Of a stretch of 39,984 nucleotides of DNA, positions 21,469-30,308 are shown one piece after another. The translations under genes and the position numbers were made by a program. Origin of the DNA: Corallococcus praedator (GTDB lineage Bacteria; Myxococcota; Myxococcia; Myxococcales; Myxococcaceae); assembly GCF_003612125.1 (NCBI RefSeq), contig NZ_RAWI01000038.1, forward strand, positions 1 through 39,984. The letters run 5' to 3'. Under the pieces are notes generated by a model. That model was not told the origin of the DNA, searched no databases, and was given only the letters and a program-made list of their open reading frames with translations. Each line of letters starts with the position of its first letter. Positions within the stretch are counted from its first letter, which is position 1.

Positions 21469-22563
21469 ATGGCAAACACCTCGAAGCTCTTCTCCTCCTT
21501 CCGGTTGGGCCGTCTCGAACTGAAGAACCGGATGGTGATGGCGCCCATGACGCGAAGCCGGGCGCAGGGCGACGGCAACGTGCCCAACCCCCTGGCGGCG
21601 ACCTATTACGCGCAGCGCGCCTCCGCGGGACTCATCATCAGCGAGGGGACCCAGGTCAGCCCCCAGGGCGTGGGGTACATCCGCACGCCCGGCATCCACT
21701 CACCCGAGCAGGTGGTGGGCTGGCGGGCGGTGACGGAGGCCGTCCATGCGGCGGGCGGGCGCATCTACGCCCAGTTGTGGCACGTCGGGCGCGTGTCGCA
21801 TCCGGACTTCCATGACGGCCGGTTGCCGGTGGCGCCCTCCGCCATCGGGCATGACGGAGAGGTCTTCACGTTCAAGGGCCGCACGCGCACGGTGACGCCG
21901 CGAGCGCTCGAACTCGAGGAGATTCCCGGCGTCGTCGAGCAGTTCCGGCACGCCGCGGGCAACGCCCTGGAGGCGGGCTTCGACGGGGTCGAGCTGCATG
22001 GCAGCAACGGCTACCTGTTGGATCAGTTCCTGCGGGATGGCTCCAACCAGCGCACCGATGCCTACGGCGGCAGCATCGAGAACCGGGCGCGCTTCCCGCT
22101 GGAGGTGGTCCGCGCGGTTGCGGGCGTCTGGGGCGCGGAGCGGGTGGGCTACCGGATCCTTCCGCAGTCGTTCGCCCCGGTGGGCATGAACGACTCCAAC
22201 CCCGTCGAGACGTTCACCTACCTGGCGCGTGAGTTCGACCGCCTGGGGCTTGGCTATCTGCACGTGTCCGAGGCGGTGTCTGGCCACATGGCGCCGGCAC
22301 CGACCCCGGAGCAGCGCATCACGCCGCTGCTGCGCAAGGCCTATCAGGGCGCCCTCATCGTCAACGGCGGCTACGACGCACGGACCGGTGAGGCGGCGCT
22401 CGCCCGGGGAGAAGCGGACCTCGTCTCCTACGGCGTGCCGTTCCTCTCCAATCCCGACCTGCCGGAGCGCTACCGGCACGAATCGCCGCTCAACCCTCCG
22501 GACAACGCCACCTTCTTCAGTGGCGAGGAGAAGGGCTACACGGACTACCCGGCGCTGCACTGA
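21469..22563 (+). CDS. Old Yellow Enzyme-family alkene reductase (NemA-like)
   Basis: This 364-residue FMN-dependent ene-reductase has the length and motifs of the classical (NemA/PETN reductase) class. The carbonyl/nitro-binding pair is His177 and Asn180, and the proton donor is Tyr182, all in ELHGSNGYLLDQFLRD. QLWHVGRVSHP and DAYGGSIENRARF are class signatures, and LIVNGGYDARTGEAAL is in the FMN phosphate-binding region. It would reduce activated C=C bonds of enones or maleimides, or nitro groups, using NAD(P)H. ATG 21469 is preferred over an in-frame GTG at 21463. It is followed 18 bp later by a pirin gene and diverges from the AraC regulator. This arrangement is typical of electrophile detoxification operons. 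Confidence 0.93.
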   Translation: MANTSKLFSSFRLGRLELKNRMVMAPMTRSRAQGDGNVPNPLAATYYAQRASAGLIISEGTQVSPQGVGYIRTPGIHSPEQVVGWRAVTEAVHAAGGRIYAQLWHVGRVSHPDFHDGRLPVAPSAIGHDGEVFTFKGRTRTVTPRALELEEIPGVVEQFRHAAGNALEAGFDGVELHGSNGYLLDQFLRDGSNQRTDAYGGSIENRARFPLEVVRAVAGVWGAERVGYRILPQSFAPVGMNDSNPVETFTYLAREFDRLGLGYLHVSEAVSGHMAPAPTPEQRITPLLRKAYQGALIVNGGYDARTGEAALARGEADLVSYGVPFLSNPDLPERYRHESPLNPPDNATFFSGEEKGYTDYPALH

Positions 22564-22581
22564 GGCAGGAGGCGGAACGTC

Positions 22582-23445
22582 ATGACGAACCCGAAACAAT
22601 CACAGACAGTGGAGCGCCGCCTGGGGCGGGTCATCGACCTGCCCGCGCCGATGCCGGGGCAGTTCGGGCCCGCGCACACGGTGGTGCCAGTCATCTCACC
22701 GGAGGACTACGCCCTGTCGGATCCGTTCATCCTTTTGATGGACGACCGGATCAACGGCAAGCCCATCGGCGGGCCGCACCCGCACGCCGGCTTCGAAACG
22801 GTGACCCTCGTGGAGAAGGGCGGGATGGCCCACGACAGCGGGCGCCTGGGCGAGCGCGACGCGCAGTGGATGACGGCCGGCAGTGGGGTCATCCACGGCG
22901 AAGGGCTGGACTCCGCGGGCGAGGGGCGGATCCTCCAACTGTGGCTGACATTGCCAAAAGCACAGCGCTGGGTCCCCGCCAGCTACCAGGACCTTCCCTA
23001 CGCGGAGCTTCCGGTCCGGCGCGAGTCCGGGGTGGAGGTCCGGCTGTACAGCGGCAGCTCGGGAGCGGTGCGGTCGCAGACGAAGAACTACGTGCCCGTC
23101 ACCCTCGCGGAGTTCCAACTGGAGCCGGGCGCGAGCATCGAGCAGGACCTGCCCGCTTCGTACAACGGCTTCCTCTACGTCATGGAGGGAGAAGTCGCGG
23201 TGGGCCCGGAGGGCAGGGCGCTGCGGCCCGGACAGGTGGGCTGGTTGGACCGTGCGAAGGGCGGAGGGGACAGCTCGCTTCGCATCACCGGCACCACCCG
23301 GGCGCGAGCGCTGCTGTACGCCGGGCAGCCTCAGGGAGACCCGTTGGTCAGCCATGGCCCGTTCATCGGAGACACCCAGGCTGACATCCTGCGAGTGATG
23401 GGCGAATACCGCTCCGGTCGCTACTCGGCCCCGCCCCGGAGATAG
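22582..23445 (+). CDS. Pirin family protein
   Basis: This 287-residue bicupin protein has the pirin metal site in the N-terminal barrel: His66 and His68 (GGPHPHAGFETVT), His105 and Glu107 (GVIHGEG). The C-terminal cupin contains a NGFLYVMEGEVAVG strand pair. Pirins bind Fe or other metals; some have quercetin 2,3-dioxygenase activity and others act as redox-sensitive co-regulators. AGGAGG lies just upstream of ATG 22582. With 18 bp separating it from the ene-reductase gene, it is the second gene of that operon, so a role in the same electrophile or oxidant response is inferred. It ends 5 bp from the opposing sulfatase-like gene. Confidence 0.93.
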   Translation: MTNPKQSQTVERRLGRVIDLPAPMPGQFGPAHTVVPVISPEDYALSDPFILLMDDRINGKPIGGPHPHAGFETVTLVEKGGMAHDSGRLGERDAQWMTAGSGVIHGEGLDSAGEGRILQLWLTLPKAQRWVPASYQDLPYAELPVRRESGVEVRLYSGSSGAVRSQTKNYVPVTLAEFQLEPGASIEQDLPASYNGFLYVMEGEVAVGPEGRALRPGQVGWLDRAKGGGDSSLRITGTTRARALLYAGQPQGDPLVSHGPFIGDTQADILRVMGEYRSGRYSAPPRR

Positions 23446-23468
23446 CCCGCTCAGTGGACCCCCGGGCT
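23444..23468. terminator. Possible short hairpin across the pirin/sulfatase-like convergent ends
   Basis: Arms AGCCCG (23444-23449) and CGGGCT (23463-23468) pair over 6 bp with a 13-nt loop. The structure spans both stop codons, which are only 5 bp apart. It could act as a minimal bidirectional terminator; the stem is short and has no T-tract. Confidence 0.28.
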
Positions 23469-25565
23469 CTGTGCGTCCTCGGTTGGATCCGCGGATGCAT
23501 CCGGCCGCTCCGCCGCCAGCTTCGCGCGCATGGCGGTCACTACATTGGGGAAGTCCCCCGCCACGTCGAGCTTCTCCGCGGGGTCCCCCACCACGTCGAA
23601 GAGCTGCACCTTCACCCCCTCCGGCGTGGGCAGCTCCAGGAGCTTCCACCGTCCCAGGTACAGCCCCCGGTGCCGCGCGCGGAGCACGGTGCCTTCCCAT
23701 TCAGGCTTGAGTGCAATCTGCCCCGTGTCCGGCTCCACCGTGGCCGTCTCGTAGATCCACGGGTAGGGGATGCGCACGGTCTGGTACGGCTGCCCGTCGC
23801 GGTCGCTGAACCACAGGTCCGTCTCGATGAGCGCGGGCACATCCGGCAGCGGCCGGGGCTCCGGTCCGGGTTGGACCAGCGACGCGAGCGAGCGGCCCCG
23901 GAATGACTCCGGCGCGTCCACGCCCAGCAGCTCCAACAGCGTGGGCGCCACGTCCAGCGAGCGCGCCCGCTGCGTCACCGCGCGCCCCGCCGCCACTCTT
24001 CCGGGCAGCCGCACCACGAAGGGGATGCGCAGGGCCGCGCGGCCCCACAGGTGGTCGCCGTGGCCCTGTCCCAGGCCCTCGTCCTCCAGGTGCTCGCCGT
24101 GGTCCGACAGCAGCACCACCAGCGTGTCGTCCCACCGCCCGCGCCGCTCCAGGTCCTTGCGCAGGCTCCCCACGAGTCCATCGAACGTGAGCACCCCCGC
24201 GTCGTAGTTCGCGCCCAGCGCCGCCACGTCCTCGGGCGTGGGCGCGGGCGCGTCCGGATCCACCTCCATCCGGGGCGTCGAACCGAAGCGCCACGGTCCC
24301 CGGTAGCCCCGCTCCACGAACCGGCCCTCCTGCGGCCACGGCGCGGCGTAGGGGAAGTGCGTGGACGACGCGAAGACCACCAGCGCGAACGGCGCGTCCT
24401 CCGGCAGGTCCTCCAGCACGTGGTGCACCCGAGCGCGCAAGGGGGCGGGGTCGGTCAGCTCCGGGAACTGGCCCCGCTCCGGAAACAGCCCCGGCGCCAG
24501 CGCCGTCCATGGCAGCAGCGCCACGTTGGTGATCAACATCCGCTGACGGATGAGGTCCGGGAAGCGGAAGTCCGGCGCGGACACCTGCTGGAAGCCGTAC
24601 TCGAAGCGGGAGAAGTGGTCCCCCGCGTAGTCCGCCACCACCGCCGTGCGGTAGCCCTGCGCCGCCAGCACCGTGGCCAGCGTGGTGAACTTCGCCTCGC
24701 GCGCTTCGCGGCCCACCAGCGTATGCGTCACCGGGTGCTCGCCCGCCCACTGTGACGTCAGCAGCGTCGTCCACGACGGCGCGGTGCGCGGCACCTGCAC
24801 CACCGTGTCGTCGAAGCGCGTGCCCTCGTCCATCAACCGGTCGATGTTCGGCGACGTGGCCCGCGAGTACCCGCTGCCCGACAGGTGGTCGGGCCTGAGC
24901 CCATCCGACGCGAGGATGAGCAGGTTCGGCCGCACCGGCGCCGCGCCCTCCACGTCGCGCCCTGCCCGCGTCAGCCCCAGGCCGGTGAAGCCCGCCACCA
25001 CGACCGCCGCCGCCGTCCCGCCCATCACCCCGCGCCAGCGCGGCGTCGCGACCAGCGCTCGCGCCACCAGCGCCAACACGCTCAACACCGGCAGCACCAG
25101 CGCCGCCATGTACCAGCCCGACGGCTGCGTCCCGCTCACGCCCCGCAGCAGCGCGGCTGTCACCTCCGAGCGCGCATACAACGTCGCCGCGTACACGTGC
25201 GGATGCCGCGCCATGTCCCCCAGCACCAGCATCCCCTCCACCACCAGGCACCCCAGGCCGCTGCCCCAGAACACCGCGCGCCGGCTCCGCTGCGCGGCCC
25301 ACAGGCCGGCACCCAAAAGCGCCCCCAGCACCAGGCCCACCGTGCAGTACGCCGCGAGCAACCGGGCCACCTGCCACAGCACCACGTCGCGCCACTCGGT
25401 CCACACCCAGTCGGTGACGATGCGGCTCTCGTTCCCTTGGTAACCCAGTTGCATGTTCAACAGGGCACACAGTGTGTAGAGCACCAGGAAGACGAGCAGG
25501 CCTGCCCGGCAGCCCAGCAGGAGGGCACGGGCGAGCGTCGGTGGACGGGCGGTGGTGGCGGGCAT
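23451..25565 (-). CDS. Membrane-anchored sulfatase/phosphotransferase-like protein (alkaline phosphatase superfamily)
   Basis: From ATG 25565 the protein has 704 residues (ATG 25637 is an alternative). Residues 1-200 hold about five hydrophobic segments. The rest is a sulfatase-fold catalytic domain facing the periplasm. Metal residues are visible at LASDGLRPDH (Asp221) and LLSDHGEH (Asp488, His489). The nucleophile loop reads PRTAPSWTTLLTSQ, so the position of the formylglycine Cys/Ser in C/S-x-P-S-R is Thr261, and the Arg is Trp265. Thr nucleophiles are typical of phosphoethanolamine and phosphoglycerol transferases of this superfamily, which also have N-terminal helices. The enzyme may therefore be a transferase or phosphohydrolase rather than a sulfatase. 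It converges on the pirin gene and diverges from dnaE. Confidence 0.85.
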   Translation of the reverse strand: MPATTARPPTLARALLLGCRAGLLVFLVLYTLCALLNMQLGYQGNESRIVTDWVWTEWRDVVLWQVARLLAAYCTVGLVLGALLGAGLWAAQRSRRAVFWGSGLGCLVVEGMLVLGDMARHPHVYAATLYARSEVTAALLRGVSGTQPSGWYMAALVLPVLSVLALVARALVATPRWRGVMGGTAAAVVVAGFTGLGLTRAGRDVEGAAPVRPNLLILASDGLRPDHLSGSGYSRATSPNIDRLMDEGTRFDDTVVQVPRTAPSWTTLLTSQWAGEHPVTHTLVGREAREAKFTTLATVLAAQGYRTAVVADYAGDHFSRFEYGFQQVSAPDFRFPDLIRQRMLITNVALLPWTALAPGLFPERGQFPELTDPAPLRARVHHVLEDLPEDAPFALVVFASSTHFPYAAPWPQEGRFVERGYRGPWRFGSTPRMEVDPDAPAPTPEDVAALGANYDAGVLTFDGLVGSLRKDLERRGRWDDTLVVLLSDHGEHLEDEGLGQGHGDHLWGRAALRIPFVVRLPGRVAAGRAVTQRARSLDVAPTLLELLGVDAPESFRGRSLASLVQPGPEPRPLPDVPALIETDLWFSDRDGQPYQTVRIPYPWIYETATVEPDTGQIALKPEWEGTVLRARHRGLYLGRWKLLELPTPEGVKVQLFDVVGDPAEKLDVAGDFPNVVTAMRAKLAAERPDASADPTEDAQSPGVH

Positions 25566-25810
25566 CCTGGGGCAGCGTGGGCACGAATCCCACGCCCGGC
25601 ACCCCTGGCAGGGTGGGACGAGGGTCCGAATGCCCACGCCCGGACGGCGAGGAAGCTTCGATTCCGCTCCGGGTGTTTTCCCGGCCGGCCATCCGCTCCC
25701 CTGGACGTGGGAGGTCCTTCGAAAACCGCTGGCCCTGTCACTGGACTGGCGAGCAGGGGATGCGGGCTCTAGTGTTCAGGCGCCTTCTTCACTCCGGGAA
25801 CCTGACGCTC

Positions 25811-28800
25811 ATGTCCTTTACCCACCTTCACCTCCACACCCTCTATTCGCTGCTCGATGGGGCGATCCGGATGAAGGACCTCATCAAGACGGTGAAGGAG
25901 AAGGGCATGTCGAGCGTGGCCGTCACGGACCACGGCAACATGTTCGGCACCATCGACTTCTACAAGAAGGCGAAGGACGCGGGCATCAAGCCCATCCTGG
26001 GCCTGGAGGCCTACGTCGCGGGCCCCAAGGGGCGCGAGGACCGTTCAGAGAAGGTGGCCCACCACCTCATCCTCCTGGCCAAGAACGAGGAGGGCTACGC
26101 GAACCTGCGCTACCTGTCCTCCACCGCGTACATGAACGGGTTCTACTACCACCCGCGCATCGACAAGGAGGTGCTCGCCAAGCACAGCAAGGGCCTCTTC
26201 GGGCTCACCGCGTGCCTGGGGGGTGAAGTGACGAGCGCGTGCTTCCGCGGCGACATGGACCACGCCCGCCGCGCCGCCACCGAGTACAAGAACATCTTCG
26301 AGCCCGGGCAGTTCTTCCTGGAGATCCAATCCAACGGGATGCCCGAGCAGGACAAGGCGAACGAGAACCTCAAGCAGCTCTCGCGCGACATCGACGTCCC
26401 GCTCGTCGCCACCGCGGACGCGCACTACATCAAGCGCGAGGACGCCCGGGCGCATGAGCTGCTCATGTGCATCGCCAGCGGCAAGACGCTCGCGGACAGC
26501 AAGCGCCTGCGCCACTCCACCGACAAGCTCTACGTGACGAGCCCCACGGAGATGCTGGAGTTCTTCAAGGACACGCCCGAGGCCGTCCACAACACCCAGC
26601 GCATCGCCGAGCAGTGCAATGTGGAATTGAAGCTGGGCAAGCCCATGCTCCCCACGTTCAAGGTGCCCGACAGCCACACCCCGGACTCCTTCATGGCGGA
26701 GCTGGCCTACGAGGGCCTGCGCCAGCGCTTCGATGAGCTCAAGCACCAGTACCCCATCGACCACCAGCAGTACAAAGACCGCCTCACCCTGGAGCTGGGC
26801 GTCATCCAGCGCATGGGCTTCAGCGGCTACTTCCTCATCGTCCAGGACTTCATCAACTGGGCGAAGAATCAGAACATCCCGGTGGGCCCGGGCCGAGGCT
26901 CCGGCGCAGGGTCGCTCGTGGCCTACGCGCTGCGCATCACCGACCTGGATCCCATCCCGTACAACCTCCTCTTCGAGCGCTTCCTCAACCCGGAGCGCGT
27001 GTCGATGCCGGACTTCGATATCGACTTCTGCCAGGACCGGCGCGACGAGGTCATCAAGTACGTGGGCCGCAAGTACGGCGAGATGAACGTGGGGCAGATC
27101 ATCACGTTCGGTTCGCTCAAGGCCAAGAGCGTGCTGCGCGACGTGTGCCGCGTCTTCGGCCTGCCCTTCAGCGAAGGCGACCGCATCGCGAAGCTCGTGC
27201 CCGAAGTGCTCAACATCTCCCTGAAGGAGGCCATCGAAATGGAGCCTCGCCTCAAGGAGATGATTGAAAAGCCCACCAACATCGGTGAGGTGGAGGGCAA
27301 CCCCGTCACCACCAAGGACGTGCTGGAGATTGCCCTCGCGCTGGAGGGCCTGCACCGCCAGCCGGGCATGCACGCCGCGGGCGTCGTCATCGCCGACAAG
27401 CCGCTGTGGGAGTTCGTGCCGGTGTACTCGCCCCCGGGCGAGAAGATCCTCATCACCCAGTTCGCCAAGGACGAGGTGGAGGCCGCGGGCCTGGTGAAGT
27501 TCGACTTCCTGGGCCTGAAGACGCTCACCGTCATCCAGCACGCGCTGGACCTGGTGAACCGCAACCACGGCAAGGACATCAAGCGGCACGAGATCCCGCT
27601 CACCGATGACAGCATGTGGGCGCTGATGGCCAAGGGCGACACGGCCGGCGTCTTCCAGATGGAGTCCAGCGGCTTCACCGAAATGGTGATGAAGCTCAAG
27701 CCGTCCTGCTTCGAAGACGTCATCGCCGCGGGCGCGCTCTACCGCCCGGGTCCGCTGGACGCCGGCATGGTGGACGTCTTCATCAACCGCAAGCACGGCC
27801 GGGAGAAGGTGTCGTATCCGCACCCGAACCTGGAGCCCGTCCTCAAGGACACCTACGGCGTCATCGTGTACCAGGAGCAGGTGATGCAGATTTCGCAGGT
27901 CCTGGGTGGCTACACCCTGGGCCGCGCGGACCTGCTTCGCCGCGCCATGGGCAAGAAGAAGGCCGAGGTCATGCAAGCCGAGCGCGCCGGCTTCATGGAG
28001 GGCTGCAAGACCAACAACGTGGACCTGAAGGTCGCGGGCGAAATCTTCGACCTGATGGAGAAGTTCGCCGAGTACGGCTTCAACAAGAGCCACTCCGCGG
28101 CGTACGGCCTGGTCACCATCCACACGGCGTGGCTCAAGGCCCACTACCCGTGCGAATTCATGGCCGCCCTTCTCACCAGCGAGAAGGACAACACCGACAA
28201 GGTGGTGAAGCACATCGGCGAGGCCCGCGAGTCGGGCACGCAGGTGCTGCCGCCGGACGTGAACCAGTCCGACCTCGCGTTCGGCGCGGTGGAGGGGAAG
28301 ATCCGCTTCGGGCTGGGCGCCATCAAGGGCGTGGGCGAGGGCGCCATCGAGTCCATCCTGGAGGCGCGCAAGGAAGGCCCCTTCAAGAGCCTCTTCGACT
28401 TCTGCGAGCGCGTGGACGGCCGCCGCGTCAACCGCAAGGTGCTCGAAGCGCTGGTGAAGGCAGGCGCCTTCGACTTCGAGAAGCGCCCCCGCGCGCAGCT
28501 CTTTGAAACCATCGAGCGCGCGATGAACCGCGGCTCCGCCAGCCAGAAGGACCGCGCCGCCGGCCAGAGCTCGCTGTTCGGGATGCTCTCCGGCCCGGCC
28601 ACCGCTGGCACCGGCCTCAAGGACGACTACGCGGCGGTGGAGGAGTGGCCGGAGAAGGAGCGCCTGGCCTTCGAGAAGGAGTCCATCGGCTTCTACGTGT
28701 CCGGCCACCCGCTGTACCAGTACGAGAAGGAACTGAAGCGCTACGCGCGGCCCATCACCGCGGTGCAGCGCGCGCGCCGCGACGAGAAGCTCACCGTGGC

Positions 28801-29356
28801 GGGCATCATCACCGTGCTGCGCGAGCGCCCCACCAAGACGGGCAAGCGCATGGCGTGGGTGACCATTGAAGACCTGTCCGGCTCCACGGAGCTGGTGTGC
28901 TTCCCGGGCAAGGACGGCACGCGCAACGTGATGGGCAAGGACGGCAAGTGGTCCAAGCAGGGCCCCAAGCCGGGCTACGAGCAGTGGGAGCACCTGCTCA
29001 AGTCGGATGACCCCATCCTGGTGACAGGCACCGTCCAGATCTCCCAGCGCGACGAGAACACGCCCACCGCCGAACTCATCGTCGACGACATCCAGAGCCT
29101 CAAGTCCGTGCGCGAGAAGCGCACCAAGCGGCTGGAATTGCGCCTGCCCGCGGACATCGTCACCGAGGAGCGGCTGGCGAAGCTCAACGAGCTGGCGAAG
29201 AAGTACGCCGGCGCGACGCCGGTCGCCGTGAGCGTCCTGTTCCCGGGGGAGGCAGAGGCGCACATCTCCGGCACCACGCTCAGGGTGCAGGTGAATGATG
29301 ACTTGCTGCTCGCGGTGGACCGGCTCTTCGGGCAGAAGGTCGTGGAGTTCGGCTGA
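25811..29356 (+). CDS. dnaE: DNA polymerase III alpha subunit
   Basis: This 1181-residue protein has the expected length of replicative DnaE1. The N-terminal PHP domain starts at once (MSFTHLHLHTLYSLLDGA; VTDHGNMFGTIDFY). The palm carries VGPGRGSGAGSLVAYAL and the catalytic metal Asp residues 403 and 405 in PDFDIDFCQDRRDEV. Then come the fingers and helix-hairpin-helix region (GLGAIKGVGEGAIESIL), and an OB-fold near residues 990-1060 (LTVAGIITVLRERPTKTGK, then WVTIEDLSGSTELVCFP). It synthesises the chromosome in the cytoplasm as part of the polymerase III holoenzyme. I chose ATG 25811 because the PHP domain begins immediately; the frame upstream is open but lacks coding features. A short-chain reductase gene follows 21 bp downstream and is probably co-transcribed. 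Confidence 0.98.
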   Translation: MSFTHLHLHTLYSLLDGAIRMKDLIKTVKEKGMSSVAVTDHGNMFGTIDFYKKAKDAGIKPILGLEAYVAGPKGREDRSEKVAHHLILLAKNEEGYANLRYLSSTAYMNGFYYHPRIDKEVLAKHSKGLFGLTACLGGEVTSACFRGDMDHARRAATEYKNIFEPGQFFLEIQSNGMPEQDKANENLKQLSRDIDVPLVATADAHYIKREDARAHELLMCIASGKTLADSKRLRHSTDKLYVTSPTEMLEFFKDTPEAVHNTQRIAEQCNVELKLGKPMLPTFKVPDSHTPDSFMAELAYEGLRQRFDELKHQYPIDHQQYKDRLTLELGVIQRMGFSGYFLIVQDFINWAKNQNIPVGPGRGSGAGSLVAYALRITDLDPIPYNLLFERFLNPERVSMPDFDIDFCQDRRDEVIKYVGRKYGEMNVGQIITFGSLKAKSVLRDVCRVFGLPFSEGDRIAKLVPEVLNISLKEAIEMEPRLKEMIEKPTNIGEVEGNPVTTKDVLEIALALEGLHRQPGMHAAGVVIADKPLWEFVPVYSPPGEKILITQFAKDEVEAAGLVKFDFLGLKTLTVIQHALDLVNRNHGKDIKRHEIPLTDDSMWALMAKGDTAGVFQMESSGFTEMVMKLKPSCFEDVIAAGALYRPGPLDAGMVDVFINRKHGREKVSYPHPNLEPVLKDTYGVIVYQEQVMQISQVLGGYTLGRADLLRRAMGKKKAEVMQAERAGFMEGCKTNNVDLKVAGEIFDLMEKFAEYGFNKSHSAAYGLVTIHTAWLKAHYPCEFMAALLTSEKDNTDKVVKHIGEARESGTQVLPPDVNQSDLAFGAVEGKIRFGLGAIKGVGEGAIESILEARKEGPFKSLFDFCERVDGRRVNRKVLEALVKAGAFDFEKRPRAQLFETIERAMNRGSASQKDRAAGQSSLFGMLSGPATAGTGLKDDYAAVEEWPEKERLAFEKESIGFYVSGHPLYQYEKELKRYARPITAVQRARRDEKLTVAGIITVLRERPTKTGKRMAWVTIEDLSGSTELVCFPGKDGTRNVMGKDGKWSKQGPKPGYEQWEHLLKSDDPILVTGTVQISQRDENTPTAELIVDDIQSLKSVREKRTKRLELRLPADIVTEERLAKLNELAKKYAGATPVAVSVLFPGEAEAHISGTTLRVQVNDDLLLAVDRLFGQKVVEFG

Positions 29357-29377
29357 TTTGAAAGAAGGAGCGACTCC

Positions 29378-30181
29378 ATGGCGGATGGCGTGTTCAAGGA
29401 CGGGCTGCTCAAGGGCAAGACGGCCTTCATCTCCGGTGGCAGCAGTGGCATCAACCTGGGCATCGCCACCGCGTTCGTGAAAGCGGGCGCCAAGGTGGCC
29501 ATCAATGGCCGCAACGTGGAGAAGCTGGAGGGCGCGGTGAAGGGCCTCCAGGCCCACGGCACCGCCATGGGCGTGGCCGCCGACGTGCGCGACTACGCGT
29601 CCGTGGAGAAGGCCCTCCAGCAGGTGAAGGACGCGTACGGCGAAATCGACGTGCTGGTGTGCGGCGCCGCCGGCAACTTCCCCGCGCCCGCGCTGGGCAT
29701 GTCCTCCAACGGCTTCAAGGCGGTGATGGACATTGACGTGCTGGGCACGTTCAACGTGTCGCGCGCCGCCTTTGAACACCTGCGCAAGCCGGGCGCGTCC
29801 GTCATCACCATCTCCGCGCCCCAGGCGTACCTGCCCATGGCCATGCAGGCCCACGTGTGCGCCGCCAAGGCCGGCGTGGACATGCTCACCCGCGTGCTCG
29901 CCATCGAGTGGGGCGGCGCGGGCGTGCGCGTCAATGCCATCACCCCCGGCCCCATCGAAGGGACCGAAGGCATGAGCCGACTCGCGCCTTCCGAGGATTC
30001 ACGGCAAAAGCTCGCGGAGGCCCTGCCGCTGCAGCGCTTCGGCACCCCGGAGGACATCTCCCGGCTGGCCCTCTTCCTGTCCTCGGACGCGGCCTCCTTC
30101 ATCACCGGGGCCATCATGGTGTGCGACGGTGGCCAGTCCCTGCTGGGCGGCGCCGCGCTCCTCCAGGCGATGAACGGCTGA
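29378..30181 (+). CDS. SDR family oxidoreductase, 2,4-dienoyl-CoA reductase (DECR2)-like
   Basis: This 267-residue protein has AAGGAG upstream of ATG 29378. The dinucleotide-binding motif is SGGSSGINLGIA (residues 19-30), and the CGAAGNFPAPA segment is characteristic of dienoyl-CoA reductases. The classical SDR Tyr-x-x-x-Lys is altered: Lys164 is present (QAHVCAAKAGVD) but the Tyr position is Val160. Asp120 in MDIDVLGTFNVSR corresponds to the Asp that pairs with Lys in mammalian peroxisomal DECR2. It would reduce 2,4-dienoyl-CoA esters with NADPH during breakdown of unsaturated fatty acids in the cytoplasm. It lies 21 bp after dnaE, apparently in the same transcript, with no functional reason evident. 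Confidence 0.9.
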   Translation: MADGVFKDGLLKGKTAFISGGSSGINLGIATAFVKAGAKVAINGRNVEKLEGAVKGLQAHGTAMGVAADVRDYASVEKALQQVKDAYGEIDVLVCGAAGNFPAPALGMSSNGFKAVMDIDVLGTFNVSRAAFEHLRKPGASVITISAPQAYLPMAMQAHVCAAKAGVDMLTRVLAIEWGGAGVRVNAITPGPIEGTEGMSRLAPSEDSRQKLAEALPLQRFGTPEDISRLALFLSSDAASFITGAIMVCDGGQSLLGGAALLQAMNG

Positions 30182-30254
30182 TCATTCAGTTGAGCTGCAA
30201 TGTTCCGGCCCTGCTTTCGTGGGGTCGGGGGAGGTCTGCTAGAAAGCAGTGCAA

Positions 30255-30284
30255 CCCCGCGCAGGCAGTCGCTGCCGCGCGGGG
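30255..30284. terminator. Very stable hairpin after the SDR gene, possibly in the 5' leader of the next gene
   Basis: Outer arms CCCCGCGC (30255-30262) and GCGCGGGG (30277-30284) and inner arms GGCAG (30264-30268) and CTGCC (30272-30276) give 13 paired bases with one bulged A and a 3-nt loop. It sits 73 bp after the SDR stop and 24 bp before the next start. It may end the dnaE-SDR transcript, or lie in the leader of the surface lipoprotein gene and affect its translation. Confidence 0.5.
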
Positions 30285-30308
30285 GCGCCCCGCTGGACGG
30301 AGACCTCC

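Noticed and set aside
26045-29854. A 1269-codon minus-strand open frame opposite dnaE
   Set aside because: It is rich in Arg, His, Val and Leu with no motif, and lies exactly opposite strongly conserved dnaE coding sequence. It is a GC-driven shadow.
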